Below, piece after piece: positions 17,684-27,069 of a stretch of DNA of 64,000 nt (the stretch's first letter is position 1; each line of letters begins with the position of its first letter). The stretch is from assembly GCF_034652275.1 (NCBI RefSeq), contig NZ_JAXIWG010000001.1, forward strand, positions 1,054,001-1,118,000, read 5' to 3'. The stretch comes from Yoonia sp034652275. GTDB lineage: Bacteria; Pseudomonadota; Alphaproteobacteria; Rhodobacterales; Rhodobacteraceae. The translations under genes and the position numbers were made by a program. The notes below the pieces were generated by a model. That model made no database searches, had not been told where the DNA came from, and saw nothing but the letters and a program-made list of their open reading frames with translations.

Positions 17684-18637
17684 TCAGCGCAGTGCGGCTT
17701 CATCCTCGACCGGCGGCAAGGTCTGCGTGGCAGCCCCTGTTTCGCCATTGCCGGTAGAGCGCAGCGATGATGCCCCTTGCGCCGACCGCAGGTAGTTGAA
17801 GAACTCGCTTTCAGGCGACATCACCATCATCGTGTTCCCGCCCTGCAAAGCGCGCTGGTAGGCGGTCATTGACCGGTAGAATTCAAAGAATTCCGGGTCC
17901 TCGCCAAAGGCTGTCGCAAAGATTTCGTTGCGCAGCGCGTCGGCCTCACCCTGGATGACCTGGGCTTCGCGTTCGGCCTCGGACACCAGTTCGATCACAG
18001 TCCGGTCGGCCTGTGCCTGAATCCGCTGTGCCGCTTCACGGCCACGGGCGATTTCGTCGGCCGCTTCGCGTTCGCGTTCTGCCTTCATCCGCTCGTAGGT
18101 CGCGTTGAGGTTGGCCTCGGGCAGGTCAGTCCGCTTCAGGCGAACGTCAAGCACCTGCAACCCCAAAGCACGCGCCTCTGTGATCGCGCCGTTGCGGATG
18201 CGCAGCATCAGCGCGGCACGGTCGGTGGACAGGATGTCGTTGGAGGACACCGAGCCCAGAACCTCGCGGGTGCCGGCCCGCAGGATGCTGTCCAGACGCT
18301 GGGATGCGGCAGGCAGGCCACCGGCACCAACAGCGCGGCGGAACTGTTCCACATCCGCGATACGGAACCGCGCGAAGGCATCCACAACCAGACGACGATC
18401 GTCGGCAGGCGTGACTTCGATGGGTTCAAGATCGCGGCTGAGGATACGGTCGTCGTATTTGACGACTTCCTGGATCAGAGGAATCTTGAAGCCCAGACCG
18501 GGTTCTTCCTTGACGCTGACGATCTGGCCGAACTGCAGCACCAGCGCCTTTTCGCGCTCGTCCACGATGAAGACCGACGATAGCGCCAAGCCGATGATGA
18601 CCACGAACGCGGGAATGAGAAGAGCTGTTTTCCGCAT
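17684..18637 (-). CDS. hflC: HflC, band-7 subunit of the FtsH modulator complex
   Basis: The product has 317 residues: an N-terminal membrane helix (about 5-25), an SPFH/band-7 domain (V-D-E-R-E-K-A-L-V at about 26-34, onward to 200), then a charged helical arm (about 190-260, A-E-R-E-R-E-A-A-D-E). With HflK it forms a cage around FtsH on the periplasmic face and limits its proteolysis. Its ATG shares a base with the hflK stop (TGATG), so translation is coupled. The C-terminal Ser/Thr/Gly tail is variable. The length is near the usual. Confidence 0.94.
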   Translation of the reverse strand: MRKTALLIPAFVVIIGLALSSVFIVDEREKALVLQFGQIVSVKEEPGLGFKIPLIQEVVKYDDRILSRDLEPIEVTPADDRRLVVDAFARFRIADVEQFRRAVGAGGLPAASQRLDSILRAGTREVLGSVSSNDILSTDRAALMLRIRNGAITEARALGLQVLDVRLKRTDLPEANLNATYERMKAEREREAADEIARGREAAQRIQAQADRTVIELVSEAEREAQVIQGEADALRNEIFATAFGEDPEFFEFYRSMTAYQRALQGGNTMMVMSPESEFFNYLRSAQGASSLRSTGNGETGAATQTLPPVEDEAALR

Positions 18638-19788
18638 CAGTTGTTACCTCCGGTCGCGACGGGGGTGCGTCGCATTTCGTTCAGAGGCAGATAAGGCACG
18701 ACACCTTGGCTGCCAGCGGCGCTTTCGTCCATCATGATGATGTCGACGTCACGCAGCACGCCTTCCAGCGTTTCAAGATAGATCCGCTTGCGCGTCACGT
18801 CGGGCGCTTCGAGATATTCCGCAAGGATTGCCGAGAACCGGCTGGCTTCACCCAAGGCTTCGTTCACGACACGGGCGCGGTAACCTTCAGCCTGTTCGAG
18901 AACCTGTGCGGACTGACCGCGCGCTTCGGCAACAACACGGTTTGCATAGGCGTCTGCCACGTTCTGCAGACGGTCACGTTCCTGACGGGCGTCCTGCACC
19001 TGCCGGAAGGCCGCGATAACGGGCTCTGGCGGGTCGGCCTTGTCAAAGTTGACGCGGATGATGTTCACGCCTGACTCAAAGCTGTCGAGCGACGCCTGGA
19101 TATCATCGCGCAAACGCTCGGCAATCGCGCCACGGTCACGGTTCAGAATGGGCGCAAGCTGCGACTGAGAGATAATTTCGCGCATGGCCGATTCCGACAC
19201 GGCCGCAATCGTCTGTGGCGGATCGGCAAGGCTGAACAGGTAGAGTTGCGGGTCGATGATGTTCCAGACGATCTGGAAATCGATGTCGACGATGTTCTCG
19301 TCACCAGTCAGCATCAGGCCGGGGTCACGGCGTGCAGCATTTGCGCCAACATCGATCGTCCGTTCGGTCGACACGGCCAACACTTCGCGGGTGACCACGG
19401 GCCAAGGCGCGAAATTCAGACCGGGTTCGCCGGTTTTGTAATAGCTGCCGAGAAACAGTTCGACGGACCGCTCTTCGGGACGCACCGTGTAGAACGAGGC
19501 AAACAGCCACAGCGCTACCAGACCAAGAATGCCCAGCCCCACAGTGCCGCGTGTCAGTTGCGGCCCTTGACCGCCACCTTCGCCGCCCGGACCGCGCGGG
19601 CCACCGCGCCCGCCGCCACCCATCAGGACGCGCAATTGTTCGCGGCCCTTGTTCACCAAATCGTCGATTTCGGGGATGTTGGGTCCGTCATTGCCGGGCC
19701 TGCGCCCGCCGCCACGATTGCGGTCATCGTCGCCGTTCCCGCCATTGTTGCCGCCACCCCCCCACGGGCCTCCTGAATTTCCTGCCAT
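18637..19788 (-). CDS. hflK: HflK, band-7 subunit of the FtsH modulator complex
   Basis: The product has 383 residues. The first 78 are Gly/Asn/Arg-rich and disordered, as in other HflK proteins. A single helix follows (about 82-103), then V-R-P-E-E-R-S-V-E-L and the band-7 domain (about 105-280), a helical arm and a short tail. It partners HflC to control FtsH at the membrane. The gene begins 77 bases after gor on the same strand, so it may share that transcript. Confidence 0.94.
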   Translation of the reverse strand: MAGNSGGPWGGGGNNGGNGDDDRNRGGGRRPGNDGPNIPEIDDLVNKGREQLRVLMGGGGRGGPRGPGGEGGGQGPQLTRGTVGLGILGLVALWLFASFYTVRPEERSVELFLGSYYKTGEPGLNFAPWPVVTREVLAVSTERTIDVGANAARRDPGLMLTGDENIVDIDFQIVWNIIDPQLYLFSLADPPQTIAAVSESAMREIISQSQLAPILNRDRGAIAERLRDDIQASLDSFESGVNIIRVNFDKADPPEPVIAAFRQVQDARQERDRLQNVADAYANRVVAEARGQSAQVLEQAEGYRARVVNEALGEASRFSAILAEYLEAPDVTRKRIYLETLEGVLRDVDIIMMDESAAGSQGVVPYLPLNEMRRTPVATGGNN

Positions 19789-19865
19789 CGTTTCCCTATG
19801 CTTCCTTTCGGTCTGTCCCGGCGTGCCGGGTTGTTGTTCGACATGTGTGTCCTACGGGCGCAAAT

Positions 19866-21302
19866 TCAAGCGCTGCGGACGGGGTCCTTCATTGTCACCA
19901 GTTCTTCGGCCATGGTCGGATGGACAGCGACTGTGCGGTCAAAGTCCTCTTTTGTAGCGCCCATCTTGATCGCAATCGCAGCAAGCTGGATCATTTCGCC
20001 CGCATGGTCTGCGACGATATGACAGCCCAGAACCTTGCGGGTTTCGCGGCTGACGACCAGTTTCATCATGACACGATCCGTCCGGCCGGCAAAGGCATGG
20101 TTCATCGGTTTGAACGAGGTGCAGTAAATCTCGACCGGCTCGATCTCGCGCGCGGCTTCTTCGGTCAGGCCGATGGTGCCCATTTCCGGCTGGGTAAAGA
20201 TGGCCGAGGGGATCAGCGTGTGATCGACCTTGGTCGGGTTGCCCTTGAATACGGTTTCGACGAAAGCCATGCCTTCGCGGATCGCCACGGGCGTCAGTTG
20301 CACGCGGTTGGTCACATCACCGATCGCATAGATCGACGGCACGCCGGTCTGGCTATAGTCATCGACCACAATCTCGCCGCGCCGCCCGATCTGGACGCCT
20401 GCATCCTGCAAACCCATGTTTTCGGTATTGGGCGCGCGACCGGTGGCGAACATGACCTGATCATAGATCGCTTCTGTGCCATTGGTGGCCTTGACCCAGA
20501 TGCCTTTGGCGGGTTTGCCCGACGGGGCCGAGACGGGTTTGCCCTGTTCGACAGGCGCGCTCATCCCGTTGTCTTTCAGGTCGTCTTCGGTGGCGGCGCG
20601 CATTTCGACGATATTGGTGCCCAGATGCAGGTTCACGCCTTTTTCGCGCATCCCTTCGGCGACCAGACCGCGCGCTTCGTCGTCAAAGCCGCGCAGGATC
20701 TGCGCACCGCGATAGAATTGCGTCACCTTCACGCCCAGCCCGTTCAGGATGCCCGCGAATTCCGACGCGATATAGCCGCCGCCGATGATCAGGATCGATT
20801 TCGGCAAGTCGTCCAGCAGAAAGATGTCGTTCGAGGTAATCCCCAGTTCCGCTCCCGGAAGGTCCGGCACGACAGGTCTGCCACCCGTAGCGATCAGGAT
20901 ATGTTTTGCCGTCACCGTCCGGCCCGTGGACAGCGCGACGGTATGTGCATCCTTCAGGCTGGCGCGGGCATCGCAGATTTCGACGCCGGAAGTGTCCAGC
21001 AGTTTGCGATATATCCCTTCGAGCCGGTCGAGTTCCTTGTGCAGATGCGTGCGGAACTTTGGCCAGTCGAACGGCCCATCTGTCACGTCCCAGCCATAGG
21101 CGCGGGCATCGTCGAACATTTCGGCATAGGTCGAGGCGAAAACCATCAGCTTTTTGGGCACGCATCCACGGATGACACAGGTGCCACCCATGCGGAATTC
21201 CTCGGCCAAGGCTACCTTGGCGCCGGTCGCGGCCGCCACACGCGCCGCCCTGACACCGCCGGAGCCGCCGCCGATTACAAAAAGATCATAGTCAAAAGTC
21301 AT
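19866..21302 (-). CDS. gor: Glutathione-disulfide reductase
   Basis: The product has 478 residues. FAD-binding G-G-G-S-G-G at 11-16, redox disulfide in G-G-T-C-V-I-R-G-C-V-P-K-K (about 40-52), NADP fold G-G-G-Y-I-A-S-E-F near 173-181, and a C-terminal dimer domain with H-P-T-M-A-E-E near the end, holding the catalytic His. The C-V-I-R-G-C variant is the alphaproteobacterial/plant-type reductase. An insertion around 290-315 (K-P-V-S-A-P-S-G-K-P) is longer than usual. It regenerates glutathione with NADPH. It lies 27 bases after rpiA on the same strand. Confidence 0.92.
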   Translation of the reverse strand: MTFDYDLFVIGGGSGGVRAARVAAATGAKVALAEEFRMGGTCVIRGCVPKKLMVFASTYAEMFDDARAYGWDVTDGPFDWPKFRTHLHKELDRLEGIYRKLLDTSGVEICDARASLKDAHTVALSTGRTVTAKHILIATGGRPVVPDLPGAELGITSNDIFLLDDLPKSILIIGGGYIASEFAGILNGLGVKVTQFYRGAQILRGFDDEARGLVAEGMREKGVNLHLGTNIVEMRAATEDDLKDNGMSAPVEQGKPVSAPSGKPAKGIWVKATNGTEAIYDQVMFATGRAPNTENMGLQDAGVQIGRRGEIVVDDYSQTGVPSIYAIGDVTNRVQLTPVAIREGMAFVETVFKGNPTKVDHTLIPSAIFTQPEMGTIGLTEEAAREIEPVEIYCTSFKPMNHAFAGRTDRVMMKLVVSRETRKVLGCHIVADHAGEMIQLAAIAIKMGATKEDFDRTVAVHPTMAEELVTMKDPVRSA

Positions 21303-21329
21303 GTTTGGTCCTTGGGTCGGTGCAGTCTG

Positions 21330-22118
21330 TCAGGTCGCCAGATCGGCGAATAGGTTGTCATCGTCCTGCACATCGAATTGCACCACGTCGCTGGTGTCGT
21401 TGGTGATGTCACGCACTTCTACCTTACCGTTGCCGTGGCCGACGATCACAACATCGCAGATGTCGATAAACAATCCGTTTTCCACGACGCCTGGGATCTG
21501 GTTCAGCACCATCGCAAGCTGGCGCGGATTGCCGATCCGCTTGAGGTGGAGATCAAGGATGAAATTGCCTTCATCCGTGACATAGGGGGCATCGCCCTGC
21601 ATCCGCTGGATCACATCGCGGCCCAGCACATCGGCGCCGATCAGCGTTTCCTCGATCAGGCCAAGCGTGGTCTGCATCCCGAATGGCAGCACCTCGACCG
21701 GCAATGGAAAGGCCCCCAGTGTCGCCACTTTCTTGGAGGCATCGGCGATTACGATCATCCGGTCGCTGGCAGTCGCCACGACCTTTTCGCGTAGGTGCGC
21801 GCCGCCGCCGCCTTTGATCAGGGTCAGATCGTCGTCGTATTCGTCGGTCCCGTCGATGGTCAGATCCAACCATTTCGCCTCATCCAGCGTAATGATCTCG
21901 ATGCCGACGTCACGAGCGAGTTTCGCTGTGCGGGTGGAGGTCGGCACGCCCTTGATCTGCAAGCCGTGATCGCGCACCATTTCGCCAAGACATTGCACCA
22001 GCCATGCGGCGGTGGACCCGGTGCCCAGACCGACCTTCATGCCCGATTGCACATATTCGGTCGCCTGTTTGGCCGCGACGAATTTGGCCGTGTCGATAGG
22101 GGACAGTTCGATGGTCAT
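21330..22118 (-). CDS. rpiA: Ribose-5-phosphate isomerase A
   Basis: The product has 262 residues. RpiA motifs are visible: G-L-G-T-G-S-T-A at about 31-38, D-G-T-D-E-Y-D at about 88-94, K-G-G-G-G-A-H-L-R-E-K at about 100-110. The Glu and Lys of the last are catalytic. It interconverts ribose-5-P and ribulose-5-P in the pentose phosphate pathway, which also supplies NADPH for the glutathione reductase encoded next. CGGAGGCG lies before the ATG at 22118; the frame continues to 22253 without family character. The C-terminus (about 230-262) carries an acidic extension. Confidence 0.93.
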   Translation of the reverse strand: MTIELSPIDTAKFVAAKQATEYVQSGMKVGLGTGSTAAWLVQCLGEMVRDHGLQIKGVPTSTRTAKLARDVGIEIITLDEAKWLDLTIDGTDEYDDDLTLIKGGGGAHLREKVVATASDRMIVIADASKKVATLGAFPLPVEVLPFGMQTTLGLIEETLIGADVLGRDVIQRMQGDAPYVTDEGNFILDLHLKRIGNPRQLAMVLNQIPGVVENGLFIDICDVVIVGHGNGKVEVRDITNDTSDVVQFDVQDDDNLFADLAT

Positions 22119-22279
22119 GGCACGCCTCCGGTTTTGTTGCGCTCTTATAAGCAGTTTGCAGCCGGGGTGCGAGACCACAAATGCCCCGCTGCCGCAACCC
22201 GCAGGGCGGCTGTCGCTTTTGGGGGATGGCGCGTGCGCGAAAACCGCTAGCAAGATGCGACCCCAGCAAAGGTGCCGCG

Positions 22280-23653
22280 ATGTTCCTGTCCGTCTTCGAT
22301 ATGTTCAAGGTCGGCATCGGGCCGTCATCATCGCATACGATCGGCCCGATGGTCGCGGCCGCACGGTTCCTCGACCACCTGCGCGCCTTGCCGTTCAGCG
22401 TCGCAGGGCTGCGCGCATCGCTGCATGGATCACTAGCCTTTACAGGCGTCGGCCATGCGACGGACCGCGCGGTGATCCTTGGGCTGGCGGGCATGCGCGC
22501 GGACGATTACGACGCGACACGCGCCGAGGCGGAACTGGCCCGCATCAAGGCCGAGCGCACCATCGCCCCCGACGGTCTGGGCGTGCTGCGGTTTGATCCC
22601 TCCGCCGATCTGCTGTTCGACTACGGCCCTGCCCTGCCCGGCCATGCCAACGGCCTGATCCTGTCGGGGACCGATGCGCAGGGCGATGTCATCACGCAGG
22701 TCACCTATTACTCCATCGGCGGCGGTTTTGTTCTGACCGCTGACGAACTGGCCGCAGGGCGCGATACCGACACCGGCCCCGCCGTCCCCTATCCGTTCCG
22801 CACCGCCGCCGAGATGTTGCAGATGGCGCAGGCAAGCGGCAAGAGCATCGCTGCAATGAAACGTGCCAACGAGTTGACGCGCATGTCCGCCGCCGATCTT
22901 GACCGTGGCCTTGCGCGGATCTGGGAGGTGATGACCGCCTGCATCGACCGCGGACTGGCGACCGACGGCATCCTGCCGGGGGGATTGTTCGTGCGCAGGC
23001 GGGCCAAGGGGATTTATGCGGCCCTGATGGCCGAACGCGGGCTGAACATGACAGCACCCCATACGATCAACGATTACATGTCCACCTATGCGATGGCCGT
23101 GAACGAGGAAAACGCCGCCGGCGGGCAGGTTGTGACGGCCCCCACCAATGGTGCCGCCGGCGTCGTGCCTGCCACGATCCGCTATTGGCTCGACCATGTG
23201 CCGGGGGCAGCGCCATCGCGCGTGGGGGATTTCCTGCTGACGGCGGCGGCCGTGGGCGGGTTGATCAAGACCAACGCCTCGATCTCGGGGGCCGAATGCG
23301 GCTGTCAGGCCGAGGTCGGCAGTGCGGCCGCGATGGCCGCTGCAGGGTTGGCCGCCGTGCTGGGGGGCACGCCGGAACAAGTGGAAAACGCGGCGGAAAT
23401 CGCGCTGGAGCATCACCTTGGCATGACCTGCGATCCGGTCAAGGGGCTGGTGCAGGTGCCCTGCATCGAACGCAACGGGCTGGGCGCGATCAAGGCGGTG
23501 TCGGCAGCGTCACTGGCTTTGCGCGGCGATGGCCAGCATCTGGTCGCACTTGATGTCGCGATCGAGACGATGCGCCAGACAGGGGCCGATATGTCCGAGA
23601 AATACAAGGAAACGGCGCTGGGTGGGCTGGCCGTGAATGTCCCCAATTGCTAG
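22280..23653 (+). CDS. sdaA: L-serine ammonia-lyase, single-chain iron-sulfur type
   Basis: The product has 457 residues. The N-terminal beta domain starts F-L-S-V-F-D-M-F-K-V-G-I-G-P-S-S-S-H-T, the L-serine dehydratase signature. The C-terminal alpha domain carries the [4Fe-4S] cysteines in G-A-E-C-G-C-Q-A-E and M-T-C-D-P-V-K-G-L-V-Q-V-P-C. It deaminates serine to pyruvate. The start at 22280 is the only one giving the conserved first residues. It is divergent from rpiA. The stop codon sits inside a perfect palindrome (23641-23662). Confidence 0.94.
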   Translation: MFLSVFDMFKVGIGPSSSHTIGPMVAAARFLDHLRALPFSVAGLRASLHGSLAFTGVGHATDRAVILGLAGMRADDYDATRAEAELARIKAERTIAPDGLGVLRFDPSADLLFDYGPALPGHANGLILSGTDAQGDVITQVTYYSIGGGFVLTADELAAGRDTDTGPAVPYPFRTAAEMLQMAQASGKSIAAMKRANELTRMSAADLDRGLARIWEVMTACIDRGLATDGILPGGLFVRRRAKGIYAALMAERGLNMTAPHTINDYMSTYAMAVNEENAAGGQVVTAPTNGAAGVVPATIRYWLDHVPGAAPSRVGDFLLTAAAVGGLIKTNASISGAECGCQAEVGSAAAMAAAGLAAVLGGTPEQVENAAEIALEHHLGMTCDPVKGLVQVPCIERNGLGAIKAVSAASLALRGDGQHLVALDVAIETMRQTGADMSEKYKETALGGLAVNVPNC

Positions 23654-23662
23654 CAATTGGGG
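23641..23662. terminator. Perfect 22-base palindrome over the sdaA stop codon
   Basis: CCCCAATTGC (23641-23650) and GCAATTGGGG (23653-23662) pair perfectly around a central TA, so the last codons and the TAG stop lie in the hairpin itself. There is no T-run after it. It may be a terminator/mRNA stabiliser or a protein-binding site; both readings are inference. Confidence 0.55.
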
Positions 23663-23738
23663 AGCGCGCCGCGCGGGGATATTTGGGCTCGAACGATGAT
23701 GCGTTGTCTTGCCAGCGGACGCGGGCTAGCCTGAGACC

Positions 23739-24644
23739 ATGACCCCTGACCGGCCCTTTCTGGGTATCCTTCTGATGCTTGCTTTTTGCGTGCTGGCCCC
23801 CTTGGGCGACAGCGTGGCCAAGATTTTGGGCGGGGTCGTGGCGCTGGGTGCGTTGCTGTTCGCGCGTTTCGCGATACAGACCGTGATGCTTGTCCCACTG
23901 GTCTGGGCGGGCGGGCAAAGCCTGCGGCTGCCGCGCGGTCTGCTGGGGCTGACGCTGCTGCGCACGGCATTGCATATCGCAGGGATCGGGCTGATGTTTT
24001 CGGCGCTGCGCTATCTGCCATTGGCCGATGCGCTGGCGATTGCCTTTGTGATGCCGTTTATCATGCTGATCCTCGGGCATTTCTTTATGGGCGAAGAGGT
24101 CGGCCGCCATCGCATGGCGGCCTGTGCAGTGGGTTTTGGCGGCACATTGTTGGTGATCCAGCCCAATTTCGTCGATGTGGGCGCGCCTGCGCTGCTGCCG
24201 CTGGGGGTGGCGGTCGTGTTCGCGTTGTTCATGATGGTGACGCGCCGTGTCGCCCGCGCACTGGACCCTATCCGGTTGCAGGCGATCAGCGGGGTGCAGG
24301 CCGTGCTTTTGCTGGGGCCTGTTCTGGTGCTGGTGCCCGCCACGCGCGGCGATGTTGCACTGGATGCGACGAGCTGGGGTTTGCTGGTGGCCTTGGGCGT
24401 GATCGGCACGCTGGCGCATCTGTTCATGACGTGGAGCCTGCGCTTTGCCCCCGCCTCGACCCTTGCGCCGATGCAGTATCTTGAGATTCCCGTAGGCACC
24501 GCCTTTGGCTGGCTGATCTTTTCCGATCTGCCCAACGGGCTGGCCGCTGTCGGGATCTGTGTCACCGTGGCGGCGGGGCTTTACATCATCCTGCGCGAAC
24601 GCCGCCTGTCACGACAGCATTCAGATGCGCCTGCGGCAGCGTGA
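23739..24644 (+). CDS. DMT/EamA family transporter
   Basis: The product has 301 residues and about ten hydrophobic helices arranged as two EamA repeats (about 8-140 and 150-285). The first repeat contains R-F-A-I-Q-T near 46-51 and the usual A-L-R-Y-L-P-L-A-D-A-L-A-I motif near 88-100. It is an inner-membrane exporter or importer of small metabolites; the substrate is unknown. The last 59 bases overlap the convergent thiamine pyrophosphokinase gene, an unusually long coding overlap for this window. Confidence 0.88.
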   Translation: MTPDRPFLGILLMLAFCVLAPLGDSVAKILGGVVALGALLFARFAIQTVMLVPLVWAGGQSLRLPRGLLGLTLLRTALHIAGIGLMFSALRYLPLADALAIAFVMPFIMLILGHFFMGEEVGRHRMAACAVGFGGTLLVIQPNFVDVGAPALLPLGVAVVFALFMMVTRRVARALDPIRLQAISGVQAVLLLGPVLVLVPATRGDVALDATSWGLLVALGVIGTLAHLFMTWSLRFAPASTLAPMQYLEIPVGTAFGWLIFSDLPNGLAAVGICVTVAAGLYIILRERRLSRQHSDAPAAA

Positions 24645-25257
24645 CCAGAAGCGGGCCTTGCGCCGTGATCCGCACCGTTCCGCCTGTCGCCATGTTTGAC
24701 GAACTGGTGCGCCCGACGGGGTGCAGCGCCCAGTGGCTAAAGGGCCAGGCTACGCCTGCGGCGGATGCGCGCACATCGCCCAGCGGCATCAGCGACACCC
24801 GCGTACCTGCAGGCAGATCAATGGCACTGTCGCCCTGCGGCGCCATGTAGGACACATCGTCGGCATCGACCAGAAAGACGCCTCTGTCGGGCATCCGCGC
24901 CATCACGTTGAGAACCGCAAGCGTGTGATCCAGCCGCCCACCGGTGAAACCCAGCGCCATGATGCGCGGGGCATCAACGCGGGTCAGCGCCTTTTCGAAA
25001 TCGGTCGTTTCCTGTTCGGGGATATGCCACAGACAGTCCGCAAATGTGGCGCGGGCCTGCGCCGTGAGACTGTCGAAATCGCCGATCACGGCCATCGGCG
25101 CGATCCCGCGCACCAGCAGATGGTCGGCCCCGCCGTCCACGCCCACAAAGCCCGTGACAAAAGGCGCAACCGCAGCAAAGACTCCATCCGTTACCGGCGC
25201 CCCCCCGACAAGACAGATTGCGCTGTTGCTGGAAACAATGCTTTGTTGCATGATCAT
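24586..25257 (-). CDS. Thiamine pyrophosphokinase
   Basis: The product has 223 residues. Family motifs: F-V-G-V-D-G-G-A-D at about 37-45, I-G-D-F-D-S-L at about 58-64 (metal/ATP site) and F-T-G-G-R-L-D-H-T-L-A at about 99-109. The C-terminal half is the thiamine-binding beta domain (V-S-L-M-P-L-G, then S-N-M-A-T-G-G-T-V-R-I). It makes thiamine diphosphate from thiamine and ATP. An ATG two codons in is an equally possible start. It converges on and overlaps the EamA gene by 59 bases. Confidence 0.9.
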   Translation of the reverse strand: MIMQQSIVSSNSAICLVGGAPVTDGVFAAVAPFVTGFVGVDGGADHLLVRGIAPMAVIGDFDSLTAQARATFADCLWHIPEQETTDFEKALTRVDAPRIMALGFTGGRLDHTLAVLNVMARMPDRGVFLVDADDVSYMAPQGDSAIDLPAGTRVSLMPLGDVRASAAGVAWPFSHWALHPVGRTSSSNMATGGTVRITAQGPLLVTLPQAHLNAVVTGGVRAG

Positions 25258-25387
25258 ATACGCCCCACTTCACAAACATTCCCCAAAACGGTCACAATCT
25301 GATCCTGATGCAGGAGCACGGTGATCCTGACACCAGACCGCTGCACACCACCTGACAGTTGCGAACCAACGACGAAAGACAACACCC

Positions 25388-27049
25388 ATGACCGAACAGA
25401 CCAAGATCCTCGATGTGACCTATGGCACGTTCTCTTGCCGTCTTGAAGGCTTTGACGACAGCGTCGAGACGATGAAGCAGGTCGTGGGCTATTTCCACGA
25501 ACTGGCGGGCCATGAGCGGTTTTTGAACACGGCCCTGCTTGCGCCCGATATGGACGAACTGGCGCTTTTGACGGGCGCGCAATCGGGCGGCGCAGTGGAT
25601 GCGGGGATGGATGAAGGCAAGCTGCGCTTGCGCCTGCGCGAAGGTGCGGACGCACAGGCGCCGCAATCGGATTCGCCAGAGCCAGAACCAACACTGGATT
25701 ATGACGAGACAGACGAGGATTTGGCTGATCTGCAAGATGCGGACGCCGCAGATGATCTGGCGGAAGGCGATGCCGACCAAGACGCGCCGGACGCCCGCTT
25801 CGACGAAGATAGCGTTGCAGCCAAGCTTGAGCGCATCCGCGCTGTTGTGGGGCGTGGCCATGTGACAGAACCCGCCGACAGCTATGCCGAAGATCTGGCC
25901 GACGACGACAGCATCGCGCCGCGCGGCGGGGTCAATCCGCTGGCACAGCGTTTGGCGGAACTGGCCAAGCGCAATTCCGAACTTGCCGCAATCGAGGCCG
26001 GTGTCCCTCTGACGCAGGACGAGGTTGATCGCTGGGATGAGTTCGACGCGCAGGACGAGGCCGATCTGGCCGCCCTTGATGGCGACGACGCCGAGACGTT
26101 TTTGCCGCATGACGAGGATATGACGCCAGACACCGAGCAGGACGTGGCGATCGGGGCCGAGCCGGAACATCCGTTTCTGGACGAGGACGAGGACGAGGAC
26201 GACGAAGACCTGCATCTGGCAAATCTTGTCGCCAATGAAGGACTTGACCTGCACGAAGAGGTCGCCGAGGTCGAGCGCGTGATCGAGGATCGCAACAAAC
26301 GCAACGAATTGTCGCGCACCGCCGATGCCGCCGTCAGCCGGATTCTGTCGCACACCGATGCAGAACTGAACCAGCCCGAACACCGCCGCCAGCAGGATGC
26401 CTTTGCACAGCTAAAGGCAGCGGTCGCTGCGACCGAAGCTGCGCGCCTTCTGGGCGACGATGGCGGCCCCAAGCGCCGCCCCAGTGCTGTCTATCGCCAC
26501 GATCTGGGCGAATTCGAGGCCGAGGCTGACCGCTCCGATGCCTTTGCGGAACAGCCGGATGACGAGGACGACCTGACCGACGCGCTCGATCCAGCAGATG
26601 CCGAGGATGAGAGCGCGGACATCACACCGCCTGTGGTCACGCCACGGCCTGTGACCACACTGCGTCTGGTCGCGTCCCAGCGCACGGATACGCCGGTCGA
26701 TCCGGCCTCCCAGCGCCTGCGCCAGATCGCGGCCAAGGTCGATACGACGGCGCCGCGCACCATGGGGTTTGCCGAATTCGCCGACGAATATGCCGCGACC
26801 GACCTTGAGGACATGATCGAGGCAGGGGCCGCCTATATCACCTATTTGCTGGAGGAAGAGGATTTCTCGCGGCCACAGGTCATGAAACTGGTGCAGACAT
26901 TGACCAACGAGGAAATCTCGCGCGAAGACGGGCTGCGCTGTTTCGGGCGGCTCTTGCGGCAGAACCGGATCATCAAACTGGACAACGGCCGTTTTCAGGT
27001 CGCACCGGGCACGCGGTTCCGGCCTGACGATCTGTCCGCGCGCGGTTGA
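25388..27049 (+). CDS. Conserved long acidic protein of unknown function
   Basis: The product has 553 residues and is not recognised. The first about 65 residues are ordered (D-V-T-Y-G-T-F-S-C-R-L-E-G-F-D-D, M-K-Q-V-V-G-Y-F). The last about 95 residues are also ordered (F-A-D-E-Y-A-A-T-D-L-E-D-M-I-E-A-A-A-type helices, then F-G-R-L-L-R-Q-N-R-I, F-Q-V-A-P-G-T-R-F) and could be a small helical or winged-helix domain. Between them is a very acidic region with an Asp/Glu run near 264-273 and scattered helices. No signal peptide or membrane helix, so cytosolic. It is divergent from thiamine pyrophosphokinase with its own 130-base leader and ends at an intrinsic terminator. Confidence 0.8.
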   Translation: MTEQTKILDVTYGTFSCRLEGFDDSVETMKQVVGYFHELAGHERFLNTALLAPDMDELALLTGAQSGGAVDAGMDEGKLRLRLREGADAQAPQSDSPEPEPTLDYDETDEDLADLQDADAADDLAEGDADQDAPDARFDEDSVAAKLERIRAVVGRGHVTEPADSYAEDLADDDSIAPRGGVNPLAQRLAELAKRNSELAAIEAGVPLTQDEVDRWDEFDAQDEADLAALDGDDAETFLPHDEDMTPDTEQDVAIGAEPEHPFLDEDEDEDDEDLHLANLVANEGLDLHEEVAEVERVIEDRNKRNELSRTADAAVSRILSHTDAELNQPEHRRQQDAFAQLKAAVAATEAARLLGDDGGPKRRPSAVYRHDLGEFEAEADRSDAFAEQPDDEDDLTDALDPADAEDESADITPPVVTPRPVTTLRLVASQRTDTPVDPASQRLRQIAAKVDTTAPRTMGFAEFADEYAATDLEDMIEAGAAYITYLLEEEDFSRPQVMKLVQTLTNEEISREDGLRCFGRLLRQNRIIKLDNGRFQVAPGTRFRPDDLSARG

Positions 27050-27069
27050 CGCGGATCGCAGATTGACAG

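Noticed and set aside
23663..23710. GCGCGGGGATATTTGGGCTC-like stretch after sdaA as a dispersed repeat element
   Set aside because: It recalls a motif common after genes in related bacteria, but I saw only one copy in this window, so I cannot support a repeat here.
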